DNA of 26,141 bases from Marinilabilia sp964403175 (GTDB taxonomy: Bacteria > Bacteroidota > Bacteroidia > Bacteroidales > Marinilabiliaceae). The position numbers and the translations under genes were made by a program. The notes under the pieces were generated by a model that saw only the letters and a list, made by a program, of their open reading frames with translations, did no database searches and was not told the origin of the DNA. Numbering within the stretch: the stretch's first letter is position 1; each line of letters starts with the position of its first letter. Positions 15,357-25,200 of the stretch are shown here, piece by piece. The stretch lies in assembly GCA_964403175.1 (NCBI GenBank), contig CAYOFH010000039.1:1-26141 (forward strand), given 5' to 3'.

Positions 15357-15950
15357 TTATTTTAATTTATCCTCAAACTTTTCTCTGAACTTTTTCAATT
15401 TGGGGTTTATTACTACCTGACAATATGGCTCTGCGGCATTCTTCTCGTAATAATTCTGATGATAATCCTCTGCCACATAAAACTCCTCAGCAGGACTTAA
15501 TTCTGTGACTATAGGCTTATCATAAACCTTTTGATTTTTCAGTTCCTGAATGATCTCCTCAGCCTCCTGTTTTTGCTTTTCGTTATGATAAAAAATAACC
15601 GATCGGTATTGAGTTCCCACATCAGCCCCCTGTCTGTTCAGGGTGGTAGGATCATGAACCGAAAAAAACACAGAAAGAATTTCTTTGTAAGAAATGATTT
15701 CCGGATTAAACCAGACCCTGATAACCTCTGCATGCCCTGTTAGTCCGGAACAAACCTCCCGGTACGTAGGATTAGCTATTTTTCCGCCGCTATACCCCGA
15801 TTCCACCTTATTCACTCCTTCCAGTTCTTCGAAAACGGCTTCAATGCACCAAAAACATCCTCCACCTAAGGTGGCTATTTCTTCCTTGTTGTTTGCTTGT
15901 ACCATAACTGTAAATGGAATTATTAGTGAAAATAAAATGTATCGTTTCAT
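15357..15950 (-). CDS. msrA: Exported peptide-methionine (S)-S-oxide reductase
   Basis: Reduces the S-epimer of methionine sulfoxide in damaged proteins. It has 197 residues. The active-site motif GGGCFWCIEA has catalytic C32, and the family blocks YSGG, GHAEVIRV and HDPTTLNRQGADVGTQYRS are all present. A further cysteine in EPYCQVVI could act in resolving the sulfenic acid. The first 19 residues (MKRYILFSLIIPFTVMVQA) are a signal peptide, so the enzyme probably works in the periplasm. It is convergent with the pcm operon. No msrB is present in the window. The 268 nt upstream to cydC hold no other gene. Confidence 0.95.
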   Translation of the reverse strand: MKRYILFSLIIPFTVMVQANNKEEIATLGGGCFWCIEAVFEELEGVNKVESGYSGGKIANPTYREVCSGLTGHAEVIRVWFNPEIISYKEILSVFFSVHDPTTLNRQGADVGTQYRSVIFYHNEKQKQEAEEIIQELKNQKVYDKPIVTELSPAEEFYVAEDYHQNYYEKNAAEPYCQVVINPKLKKFREKFEDKLK

Positions 15951-16218
15951 TTCATTCTTATATTTCTTAAGGTTGGATGGAACTCACAATTCTTATACAC
16001 ATGCACTATTGAGCAGATTTCTTTGTAAACAATGCGGCCGCTCGACTATGGCGCTTTGCTTCGCAATAAAAGCCGAAGATAAATCATGGATCCATGCTCA
16101 TTTTATTCCTTTTTATTCATCGAAAAGCCTCTGCAAATCATTTCTAATCAACTGTCAATCAGTTAGCAGGTTAAAAAGTATATTCTCTGGTTTAAAAAAT
16201 AATAACACACAACATTAA

Positions 16219-17817
16219 TTAAATGTTTACACTCCGATCCACCTCAGATTCAAAATCTCTCAGATGGGTAGCCATAAGGATGGTTATTTCAGGATATTGT
16301 CGTTTAATGTTTCGAAAAATGTCAATAGCATTCTCGGAACTGATACCTGCGGTGGGTTCATCAACAACCAACAAATGAGGCTTTTTGAGAAGAGCCTGAG
16401 CCAATAACAGCTTTTTGCGCTGACCGCCACTTAGGGTTTCTCCATTTTCGCCTAACCAACTGTTAAATCCATTCGGAAGTGATAAATACCAACTTTCCAG
16501 ATCAACTGTTTTCAAAACTTTCTCAATATCTTCGACGGGATATCCCTCAAAGTTTTCACGAAGGGTGCCGGTAAGCAAATAAGCTTTCTGAGTAACATAA
16601 ACCGATTCAGGAACTGGTAAATGAGATAATTTGGTATCTCCGTTCCATTCCAGCGTTCCACAATACCGGTATTCCGGATAAAAAAGACTATTCAACAGAG
16701 TGGTTTTTCCTTTTCCCGTTTCACCATACAACGCTATCCAATCCCCTTTTTTTATTTTCAGTGTTATTTCTTCAGTAATAATAGGAGTTTCCGGAATTTT
16801 CGCCCTAATATTCTTTAAGTTCAGACTTTCCAGCCTGGATTGAACTTGTACTTTCTCAATAGATTGTTTTCCCTGCTCAATAATTGAGCTAATATCATTT
16901 ATTTGATGTTCAACAGAACTTTTTTCCGATTTTCCGGAGAAAAGCATTTCAGCCAATTCAACTTGGGCCATGACACCAAAGAAAATACCGATTGCCAATT
17001 GAGCACTTATATCGTAATTACTCGAATCCCAGATAATAAATATAGCAATACAACTAAAGCCCAATCCAACAATTAATTGTAGTGAGAACGAATTGGCTTG
17101 CAATTTTTTTTCCAAATGCTCCAGGTGCAATTTTTGTTTTTCCTGTTGCTGAACGGCTTTTTGCTCCAGATTATATTTAGAAATTTCTATCCGACCTCTG
17201 AAACTTTGAATAAGCGCCTGATTATTTTCCTCTCTGAGTTTTTTTAGCTCCACGTATAACTTTCGGTTCTTAAGAAAAATGAACTGAGGAACAATAAACA
17301 GAACAATGGCCGATGAAATCAAAAACTCAAAAGCTATTACCGTTGAAAATGTATAAAGAAAGAAAAAATAGATACTCAATGAAATGATAAGTGCCGCAAA
17401 AGGTAAAAGCCAAAGAAGAATATGATTTAGAATTAAATCTATACCATAAGTGCTGTTTTCAAGTATAGACGAATTGTTGTTGACTTGTTTTTTAAAATAC
17501 GGTAGCCGGGCAACAGACTTAAAAATCTTTAATTGCAGGTTACGCTGAGCGTCCAGCGTTGTTTTGTGATTTTCCAGCCGTTCAAAATATCTCGTTGCTG
17601 TTCGCAACAATGTAAGAAATCGGATAATGGAAGAAGGTACCAGATAAGAAAATGCACTATTGGCAGTAATGAAGACCAGGCTGCAGGTAGCAATGAACCA
17701 GCCTGAAATAGCCGGAAGAGCGATAAATGATAACGTCCAGAACAACAGGAGAAAAAGACCGGATAGCCATCGTACCGTCAGGGGCCGGAATATTTGTTTA
17801 AAAAGAAATTTACTCAT
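16219..17817 (-). CDS. cydC: Thiol reductant ABC exporter subunit CydC
   Basis: One half of the heterodimeric inner-membrane ABC exporter CydDC, which in E. coli exports cysteine and glutathione and is needed to assemble cytochrome bd. It has 532 residues. The membrane domain (about 1-300) carries the CydC signature LPAISGWFIATCSL and RTATRYFERLENHKTTL (72-88). The ATPase domain has Walker A GETGKGKTT (365-373), Q410, LSGGQ (462-466), Walker B LLVVDE (482-487) and H518, so all motifs are intact. The C-terminus ends soon after the H-loop, shorter than in E. coli. The start overlaps the end of cydD by 8 nt. cydAB are not in the window. Confidence 0.9.
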   Translation of the reverse strand: MSKFLFKQIFRPLTVRWLSGLFLLLFWTLSFIALPAISGWFIATCSLVFITANSAFSYLVPSSIIRFLTLLRTATRYFERLENHKTTLDAQRNLQLKIFKSVARLPYFKKQVNNNSSILENSTYGIDLILNHILLWLLPFAALIISLSIYFFFLYTFSTVIAFEFLISSAIVLFIVPQFIFLKNRKLYVELKKLREENNQALIQSFRGRIEISKYNLEQKAVQQQEKQKLHLEHLEKKLQANSFSLQLIVGLGFSCIAIFIIWDSSNYDISAQLAIGIFFGVMAQVELAEMLFSGKSEKSSVEHQINDISSIIEQGKQSIEKVQVQSRLESLNLKNIRAKIPETPIITEEITLKIKKGDWIALYGETGKGKTTLLNSLFYPEYRYCGTLEWNGDTKLSHLPVPESVYVTQKAYLLTGTLRENFEGYPVEDIEKVLKTVDLESWYLSLPNGFNSWLGENGETLSGGQRKKLLLAQALLKKPHLLVVDEPTAGISSENAIDIFRNIKRQYPEITILMATHLRDFESEVDRSVNI

Positions 17818-19456
17818 AGGTCATCTGTTCTCCCCAATTTAAATTTACGATTTTTGTGGCAATCACTTCGAATTTTTCCTCATGTGAGGCTACAATAACC
17901 AATTTGTCCCGGGCAAGTTTTTTTATTTGTTTAAGAATAATTTCAACCGTTTCGTTATCCAGATTAGCCGTAGGTTCATCTAAAATGGCGATTGGTTTAG
18001 GATACAACATCATCCTTGCAAGGGTTACAAGTTGTTTCTCGCCTCCTGAAAGCTGTTTCCCATTATGGGTTAACACCGTATCCCATCCTTCCTCCTTTTT
18101 TGCCAGCACTTTATCTAAAAACTCAGGATATTGATCTTTTGGATCCTTCTCCTCCCTGAGAAAAACATTGTATCGTAATGTTCCGTCAAAGATGAAAGGA
18201 AACTGGTTCATGTACGATGAATTCTCCTTGAGCCACTGAACCGACCATGACTTATTGTTCCCGTTTACCGAAAACATCCCGTCTTTTGCTATGAGACTTC
18301 CTGAAAATATCTTTAAAAGAGTGGATTTACCCGAACCGGAGATGCCTTTCACAAGTACAAGTCCCTTCGCGGGAAGGTGAAGCTGAATATTGTGCAGTAC
18401 TTTTAACATCGAATCGGGATAAGAAAAGCTCAAATCATTGATTTCGACAAACTGTAGTTTTTCGTTTTCAATCACCGGAGGAACTTCATTATTCTCACTC
18501 AATAGAGGCATAAGTAATTTTGCCGACGCCAGAGCCTTGTTCCTGTCGTGATAGGCACTTACAAATTTCCGCAGATAAAAGAAAAAATAGGGTGCCAGCA
18601 TAAGCAAAAACAATGCAATATGGAAATCATAACCTTTTCCGTAATTAGAACCGGGAAGGATTCCAAGAAGGCTCATTCCTAAATAAATTGCAACACCAGC
18701 TATAGCTATGGAAACAAAGAGTTCCAATACTGCTGAAGAGAGAACAGCTACCTGCATCACATTCGTAGTTGCTTTATTTAGTGTCTTACTTTTTTCTGAT
18801 AAAAATTTGTATTGTGGCTTTTGATTGTCCAAATTAACTATCTCGGCAATGCTATTAAGACGGTTGTAGAAAATTGCCGAATATTTCATAAAAAGATTGA
18901 TATGCTTTTTATGAAGTGATTCAGCACCTACACCTATTATTATCATCTGAAAAGGAATGACGCTAAATGTGATTAAAAGCGTAATTCCTACCCAGAATTC
19001 GAACCGGAAACTAACAATTAGCAATAAGATCCCAACTAAAACAGAAGCCACTGCATAAGGAATAAAAAAAGAGAAATAAGGTCTCAGATCATCACTTATC
19101 CTGGTCACTAATAAGGTACTCGATATGGAATCGGACTGATTGTTATTGAGCAACCTTGGATAAAGATTCTTCTTTATTTTGGAGACAATGAGATGTCCTG
19201 CATTGTAATTGATTAATGACGAAAAATGGGCAAAAAAATATCTGCCTGCAAGAAACACTAGCGCATACAAAAGTTTATGAGATAAAATTTGACCTGAAAC
19301 AAGCCAGGTCGCAGCAAACTCAGACAAATACCAGCTAAAAACAACAAAACATCCGGCGCTTAAAAGAGTATATACGGAAGCAAAAATGTAAGATTTCTTT
19401 GCTTCAGTCATCCATTTTGTCAGCCATCGTGATGCACTCTCGTATTTTAAATTCAT
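17810..19456 (-). CDS. cydD: Thiol reductant ABC exporter subunit CydD
   Basis: Partner of CydC in the CydDC exporter. It has 548 residues from ATG 19456; an in-frame TTG precedes it by one codon. The membrane domain spans about 20-320. CydD-like segments include ISDDLRPYFSFFIPYAVASVLVG (around 120-142), QVAVLSSAVLELFVSIAIAGVAIYLG (235-260) and LAPYFFFYLRKFVSAYHDRNKA (287-308). The ATPase domain has Walker A GISGSGKST (371-379), LSGGE (469-473), Walker B AILDE (490-494) and H525. It is first in the operon, with cydC overlapping its stop (ATGAGTAA). Divergent from the YgiQ-family gene. Confidence 0.9.
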   Translation of the reverse strand: MNLKYESASRWLTKWMTEAKKSYIFASVYTLLSAGCFVVFSWYLSEFAATWLVSGQILSHKLLYALVFLAGRYFFAHFSSLINYNAGHLIVSKIKKNLYPRLLNNNQSDSISSTLLVTRISDDLRPYFSFFIPYAVASVLVGILLLIVSFRFEFWVGITLLITFSVIPFQMIIIGVGAESLHKKHINLFMKYSAIFYNRLNSIAEIVNLDNQKPQYKFLSEKSKTLNKATTNVMQVAVLSSAVLELFVSIAIAGVAIYLGMSLLGILPGSNYGKGYDFHIALFLLMLAPYFFFYLRKFVSAYHDRNKALASAKLLMPLLSENNEVPPVIENEKLQFVEINDLSFSYPDSMLKVLHNIQLHLPAKGLVLVKGISGSGKSTLLKIFSGSLIAKDGMFSVNGNNKSWSVQWLKENSSYMNQFPFIFDGTLRYNVFLREEKDPKDQYPEFLDKVLAKKEEGWDTVLTHNGKQLSGGEKQLVTLARMMLYPKPIAILDEPTANLDNETVEIILKQIKKLARDKLVIVASHEEKFEVIATKIVNLNWGEQMTYE

Positions 19457-19793
19457 CAATTATTCTCTCTTCCTTATTCAGAATATTAACTCTTTTCATT
19501 TAAAAAAGTTTCACTTGAACACAGAAAAATTGTTTGTTGAGAAGGTATCAATCATCAGTTTTTCATCCTCCTTTTTTGTCATTGCGTGACTGAAAAGAAC
19601 ATTGGAAAGCAGGGGCTAATAATTCCCCTGTCATTGTCAGAAGCTATTAATCAAAGAATTAACACTTGCAGTATTTAAAATAAATCCTGCTGTTACAGAT
19701 TGCCTGTAAACAAACTCCAGACCTGAAAGCAATAGCCTGAACCGGTGCCTTAGGAAAAACCAGTTCAAATACTCTATCTTTGCAAAAAAAAGA
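19457..19793. other. Divergent intergenic region between cydD and the YgiQ-family gene
   Basis: No gene is supported here. It contains a 6-bp perfect inverted repeat, CAGGGG (19610-19615) with CCCCTG (19625-19630), with a 9-nt loop, which could be an operator or a transcript hairpin. It also holds the -7 element of the YgiQ-family gene near its right end. No clear cydD promoter was found. Confidence 0.5.
19775..19782 (+). promoter_or_regulatory. -7 promoter element of the YgiQ-family gene
   Basis: TATCTTTG is a perfect TAnnTTTG match. No good -33 TTG is seen 17-23 nt upstream. It ends 12 nt before the proposed TTG start codon, so the transcript would have a very short or absent leader. Confidence 0.5.
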
Positions 19794-21701
19794 TTGCAAA
19801 ACACTCACAATATTAAAGATTGGTTGCCAACTACGGCAAAAGAAGTTAAAGCACATGGATGGGATGAACTGGATGTTATCCTCTTCTCAGGAGATGCCTA
19901 TATCGACCATCCCTCCTTTGGAGCAGCTGTAATCGGACGTGTATTGGCCGACATGGGGCTACGTGTAGCGATCGTTCCTCAGCCCAACTGGCAGGATGAT
20001 CTGAGAGATTTCAAAAAACTGGGAGTGCCCCGCTTGTTTTTTGGGGTAACAGCAGGTAATATGGACTCCATGGTTAACCACTACACAGCCGGAAAACGTT
20101 TGAGATCCAATGATGCATACACCCCGGGAGGAAAGGCCGGATTTCGGCCCGATTATGCAACTGTTGTATATACTGATATCCTCAAAAAACTGTTCCCCGA
20201 AACACCTGTAGTTATCGGTGGAATTGAGGCTTCTCTGAGACGATTCACTCATTACGATTATTGGAAAAATGAGCTCAAACCTAATATTCTTAGTTGGAGC
20301 AAGGCTGATCTGCTACTATACGGAATGTCGGAAAACCCATTGAAAGAGCTGGTTAACTTACTTCAAAAAGGAGTCCCCCTGTATAATATAACTACACTTC
20401 ACCAAACGGCAATACTGCAGGACAAAGATCTCCCTCTACCGAAAAATAAAAAATGGAAGGATATTGAACTATTTTCACACGAGGATTGCCTTACAGATAA
20501 AGTAAAATTTGCTCAAAATTTCAGACATATCGAAGAGGAATCCAACCGAATGAACCCCGCCAGGCTACACCAGGTTAGTGGTAATAAAAGAATTATCGTA
20601 AATCCGGCATTGCCTCCTTTAAAGGAAAAGGAGATTGATTATGCATTCGATTTGCCCTACACCCGACTTCCACACCCCAAATATCTGAACAAGGGAGCCA
20701 TTCCGGCCTATGACATGATAAAAGACTCGGTAAATATGCACCGCGGTTGTTTTGGAGGATGTAGTTTCTGTACTATTTCTGCTCATCAGGGGAAATTCAT
20801 CAGTTCCAGATCGGAAAGATCCATATTGAAAGAAGTGGCACAAATTGCAGAAAGCAATAATTTTAAAGGTTATATATCCGATTTGGGAGGCCCCAGTGCA
20901 AACATGTACAAAATGCAGGGAAAAGACCTGATGATTTGCCAAAAATGTAAAAGACCATCCTGTATCTTCCCTTCAGTCTGCAAAAATCTGAATACTTCAC
21001 ATCAGCCTCTGACAGAGATTTACCGGAAATCTGATAAAATTCCCGGCGTAAAGAAATCTTTTATTGGAAGTGGTATACGGTACGACATGTTGCTTAATTC
21101 AAATGCTTCCGATAAGGAAAAAGAGAGTCATGAGGAGTATATGAAAGAACTGCTTACCAAACATGTATCGGGTCGCCTTAAGGTAGCCCCGGAACATACT
21201 TCCGATAAGGTTTTGAAGATTATGCGTAAACCATCCTTTTCTCTCTTCAAAAAATTCACACAGTTGTTTCAAAAGATGAATAAAACGGCCGGTCTCAACC
21301 AACAAATTATCCCTTATTTTATTTCCGGCCACCCGGTCTGCGAAGAACGGGATATGGCATTACTTGCTGCTGAAACCAAATCGTTGAACTTTACATTGGA
21401 ACAAGTTCAGGATTTCACTCCTACCCCAATGACATTGGCCACCGTAATGTATTATACCGGATTGGATCCTTATACTTTAAAAAAAGTGTATGTGGCACGA
21501 AACAAAGAGGAAAAACAAAATCAACGACAATTCTTTTTCTGGTATAAACCTGAAATGCGGCATCAACTGGAAAAGAAATTAAAACGTCTGGGGTGGTTTG
21601 ATATAATCAATGTATTGTTTCCAGATAAACATTCCACAGGCACCTCTCCGAAAAAACAGAAACATTTTAAGAAAAAGCCAAATAAAAAGAAAAATAAATA
21701 G
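19794..21701 (+). CDS. YgiQ-family radical SAM protein
   Basis: A 635-residue member of the YgiQ family, whose biochemical reaction is not established. The N-terminal part has FSGDAYIDHPSFGAAVIGR and FFGVTAGNMDSMVNHYTAGKR. The radical SAM cluster motif CFGGCSFC places the cysteines at 319, 323 and 326, and DLGGPSANMY and KVAPEH follow. The C-terminal 25 residues are very lysine-rich. The reading frame has no ATG before about residue 50, well inside conserved sequence. The TTG at 19794 is therefore the best start, and the aligned family begins near here (IKDWLPTTAKEV). It stands alone, divergent from cydD. Confidence 0.93.
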   Translation: MQNTHNIKDWLPTTAKEVKAHGWDELDVILFSGDAYIDHPSFGAAVIGRVLADMGLRVAIVPQPNWQDDLRDFKKLGVPRLFFGVTAGNMDSMVNHYTAGKRLRSNDAYTPGGKAGFRPDYATVVYTDILKKLFPETPVVIGGIEASLRRFTHYDYWKNELKPNILSWSKADLLLYGMSENPLKELVNLLQKGVPLYNITTLHQTAILQDKDLPLPKNKKWKDIELFSHEDCLTDKVKFAQNFRHIEEESNRMNPARLHQVSGNKRIIVNPALPPLKEKEIDYAFDLPYTRLPHPKYLNKGAIPAYDMIKDSVNMHRGCFGGCSFCTISAHQGKFISSRSERSILKEVAQIAESNNFKGYISDLGGPSANMYKMQGKDLMICQKCKRPSCIFPSVCKNLNTSHQPLTEIYRKSDKIPGVKKSFIGSGIRYDMLLNSNASDKEKESHEEYMKELLTKHVSGRLKVAPEHTSDKVLKIMRKPSFSLFKKFTQLFQKMNKTAGLNQQIIPYFISGHPVCEERDMALLAAETKSLNFTLEQVQDFTPTPMTLATVMYYTGLDPYTLKKVYVARNKEEKQNQRQFFFWYKPEMRHQLEKKLKRLGWFDIINVLFPDKHSTGTSPKKQKHFKKKPNKKKNK

Positions 21702-21927
21702 CACTAGGTAGTTTATTTCCTGCAAGAAAGGTCTCTGACGTCTCAAAAATTACTTTAAAGTTGATTCCTTTATAATCTGGAATACTGACTTCGTCGAACT
21801 TCGTTTCATAAATTGCCCAACCATCCATGGAACATGAACGTGCTGAATAAAATTGATTCCAAAATTGTTTATTATTTCCTATATAATTTTTATTCGCGAT
21901 TGTCAAAATTCTTTGATACCTGAACAT
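21667..21927 (-). CDS. Possible small gene or gene remnant
   Basis: An 86-codon frame from ATG 21927 to a stop at 21667, running 35 nt into the end of the YgiQ-family gene on the other strand. The first 70 codons read like protein (for example MDGWAIYETKFDEVSIPDY), while the last part reads the lysine-rich tail of the neighbour in reverse and looks artefactual. On the minus strand upstream there is TTAGTTTG, one mismatch from a -7 element. It has no signal peptide and no family that I recognise. It may be a small real protein, a truncated remnant, or chance. Confidence 0.3.
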   Translation of the reverse strand: MFRYQRILTIANKNYIGNNKQFWNQFYSARSCSMDGWAIYETKFDEVSIPDYKGINFKVIFETSETFLAGNKLPSAIYFSFYLAFS

Positions 21928-22271
21928 CTTATTACAATTTTTAATACATCAAACTAAAAAAATTGTGAAAACCAGGGCGTTTAATCATTTGTCTCAAGAT
22001 CAGTTTTTTAACAATCTTTATCATTTTTTTTGAGCACTTAGTCGCTCAATTTTCGGTAAAAAACTGGTGAAAAAAAATCATAAACATCTAATAGATAATT
22101 TTTTGAAACTACCGTGTATTATTTTCATGGTTTGTTTTATACCAGAGGCAAAGTTTTTTTTACTTATGAACAATGAAACTTTTTGTTAAAATTTACGTTC
22201 AATTTATCATTTTTATATTATTAAAAAAATAATATATATTTCATTGCATTAGTTAAAAAAAAATTGGAGTT
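21928..22271. other. AT-rich leader region before the chimeric receptor
   Basis: No gene seen. It contains a hairpin, TTGAGC (22030-22035) with GCTCAA (22044-22049) and an 8-nt loop, followed by four T. It also contains an all-AT perfect inverted repeat of 9-bp arms, TATATTATT (22214-22222) with AATAATATA (22228-22236). GGAG at 22265-22268 could serve as a ribosome binding site, but it is only 3 nt from the ATG. No convincing -7 element was found. Confidence 0.45.
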
Positions 22272-25200
22272 ATGAAAGTTTATAGGGGACTTGTAAAATG
22301 TACTTTGTGCTTAATTGCTATTTTTATTGTTAATCAAGGCAGTTCGTATGCTCAAACATCAAACATTGCTTTCGACAAAATTACAATTAAGGATGGCCTA
22401 TCGCAGTCAACAGTCAACTATATTCTTCAGGACAGGCATGGATTTATGTGGTTCGCAACGTACGGCGGCCTTAGTAAATATGATGGTTATTCCTTTACTG
22501 TTTACCAGTTCGATGAAAGCGACAGTACCAGTTTGGGAAACAACAATAACGAAGTTATATTCGAAGATAAGGATGGTTTTATCTGGGTTGTAAACAATGG
22601 CAACAATGGTTTGGAGCGATTTGATCCGGAGACCGAAAAATTCCAACAAATCAGACATGACCCTGATAATCCTAACAGCATAAGCAGCAACACGATACAC
22701 CATGTAATGCAAGACAGTGAGGGCTACATATGGGTAAATGCCGAAAATACTCTCAACCGGGTTGTTCAGGATGATGATAGAGAAGCCAAAGTACGTTTTG
22801 ACCGGTTTACCACTCCAGAATACTCTTTTACAAGAGTTTTTGAGGACTCAAAAGGTAACTTACTGCTAATGGGCAGTGCTTTGTACTATTTCGACCGGGA
22901 AACAGAAACCATCACGCAATCCATCGACCTTCCTGCCGATCGCGTTATTTCCTGTGCAGAGGATAAAAACGGTGATATAATTGTAGGAACCTTCGGACAT
23001 GGCATTTTTAAACTCGACTGGGATGAAGAAAATGCTACCTATCAGCTTGGAGATAACTCCAAAATCAATCCTGCGCCAACCAATCGCAGTGTTGCCACCA
23101 TAGATGATTTTGGTACAATTTGGATTGGAACAGAAACCAGAGGACTGTTTCGTTACAATCCTGAGACGGACGAAAGGATAAATTTCCTTCCCGACAGATT
23201 AAATCCTAACGCCCTCAGCGATGGCAGTGTATACTCATTACATATCGACCGTTCAGGTGTTTTATGGGTTGGAACCTATAGTCAGGGACTTTGTAAAGCC
23301 GACTTATACCGGAAAGATTTCGTTCATTTCACACCAATTCCGGGAGATAATAATTCTATGAGTGGAAATACTGTCTCCGGGATATCCAGTAACAGTTCCA
23401 ACGAATTATGGGTTGGGACCCGTGATGGAAAAGGAATCAACCGATTTGTTTTTGATGAAAAGGAACAATCTACAGTGTATCATTATCTGGACAACCCGGA
23501 TGATCCGAATCATATTCTCGACATCAGTTGTTTAACCCTGCTCCAGCGGAGAAACGGAGAGGTATGGATTGGCTCTCAGGGCTATGTTACAAAAATGATT
23601 CCGGAGCCAGCTGGTTCCGGGAAGAGTCCGGAAGTTACCAGATTTAGAAAGGGTGAATGGACTTTTAGTTTATTTGAAGACAGTAAAGGAATTTTATGGG
23701 GTGGAACATGGGACGGAGGTTTATGGCGTTTTGACGAGGCTTCTCAGGAGTTTGTCAGTTACATGCACGACCCCAATGACCCAAACAGCCTGTGCGATAA
23801 TATTGTCTGGTCGATAGGTGAGGATAAACATGGGAATTTATGGATTGGAGGTCATACCAATGGGTTGAGCATTTTGCCCGAAAGTGAACGGGACAAATCC
23901 AATCCTGAGTTCATAAATTTTAAATACAATAAAGAAAATAAAAACAGTATCAGTAATAATACTATAAATGCCATTTACTGTGATCCCGCCGGGACCCTTT
24001 GGCTGGCCACCGGACGAGGGATTAGTAAAATGGTGGATAAAGACAATGTGTTAGCAAATATCAATAATGAAAGTGAATTGAAATTTGAGAGGTACCTTAA
24101 GGAAGATGGCTTACCAACGGATGGAATACTAGGGATTGTTGAAGATAAGGCCGGTAACCTGTGGCTGAGCTCTACAAATGGGATCAGTAAATTTAATGTT
24201 GCCGATACGACCTTTACCAATTATTCAGAAAGTGATGGCTTGCAAAGCAACGAATTTAGGGAGAATGCCTACTTTGTTAACCCGGAAGGGAGGATTTTCT
24301 TTGGTGGCACAAACGGATTCAATGCATTTTATCCTGAAGACATCAAGACTAACCCGTTTTTACCGGAAGTTGTTTTGACTGACTTGCAAATTTTAAACAA
24401 CTCAATTGAGCCGGGACAGAAGATAAATGGCGAGGTAATCCTTTCCAAACCGATTCATATGACATCTTCTATTTCGCTGTCACATAAAAACAATATGGTT
24501 ATATTGGATTATGCCGGATTGCATTATGCAAAACCCACCAGCAATAAATATGCTTATTTTCTGGAAGACTTTGATGAAGATTGGATTTATACAGACAAAA
24601 GAACCGCAACTTATACCAACCTTAATCCGGGTACTTATACATTTTGGGTTAAAGCAACAAATAATGATGGAACGTGGAACGAAGAAGCTACTTCACTAAT
24701 TATTGAGGTTCGGCCTCCCTGGTGGGGCACCATGTGGTTCAGATTGTTGATGGTTGCGATTATAGCTGGTCTTATTTTTTGGTTTATATCTTATAAAACC
24801 AAGCGATTAAAGGAAAATCAAAGGACACTCGAATTAAAAGTTAAAGAAGCTACCGACAAGGTAACTGCCCAAAATTCAAAGCTTACAGAAGCACAGGCCA
24901 AATTAACCAGCATCATGGATGATGTTAAAAACCAATTAGGGAAAGCATCAGAGGAGCTTCTTGATGCAAGCAACCGTCAGGCTTCAACATCTGAAGAGAT
25001 TTCAGCCTCTATGGAAGAAATAACGAGTGAAATGGGTGAAAATGCCAGTAATATGCATCGAATGCTTGAAACGGCACAGAAAGTTGAAGGAGAAACCACA
25101 GAAAGCGTCAGAATTGTATCCGATACTTTAAATTCTATCAATAATATTTCCGAGAGTATCGGGTTCGTTTCAGAATTTGCCAGAATGACCAATCTGCTTT

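Noticed and set aside
16032..16094. GCGGCCGCTCGAC followed by GGATCC, resembling a cloning polylinker
   Set aside because: The sites are 50 nt apart with native-looking sequence between and around them, so vector contamination is unlikely; probably coincidence.
15694..16218. 174-codon plus-strand open frame
   Set aside because: It runs antisense over the msrA 5' half and signal peptide; no recognisable domain, and msrA is certain.
22030..22049. TTGAGC/GCTCAA hairpin as a terminator
   Set aside because: Only 6 bp with an 8-nt loop and four T after it; it is far from the YgiQ-family stop and cannot be called with confidence.
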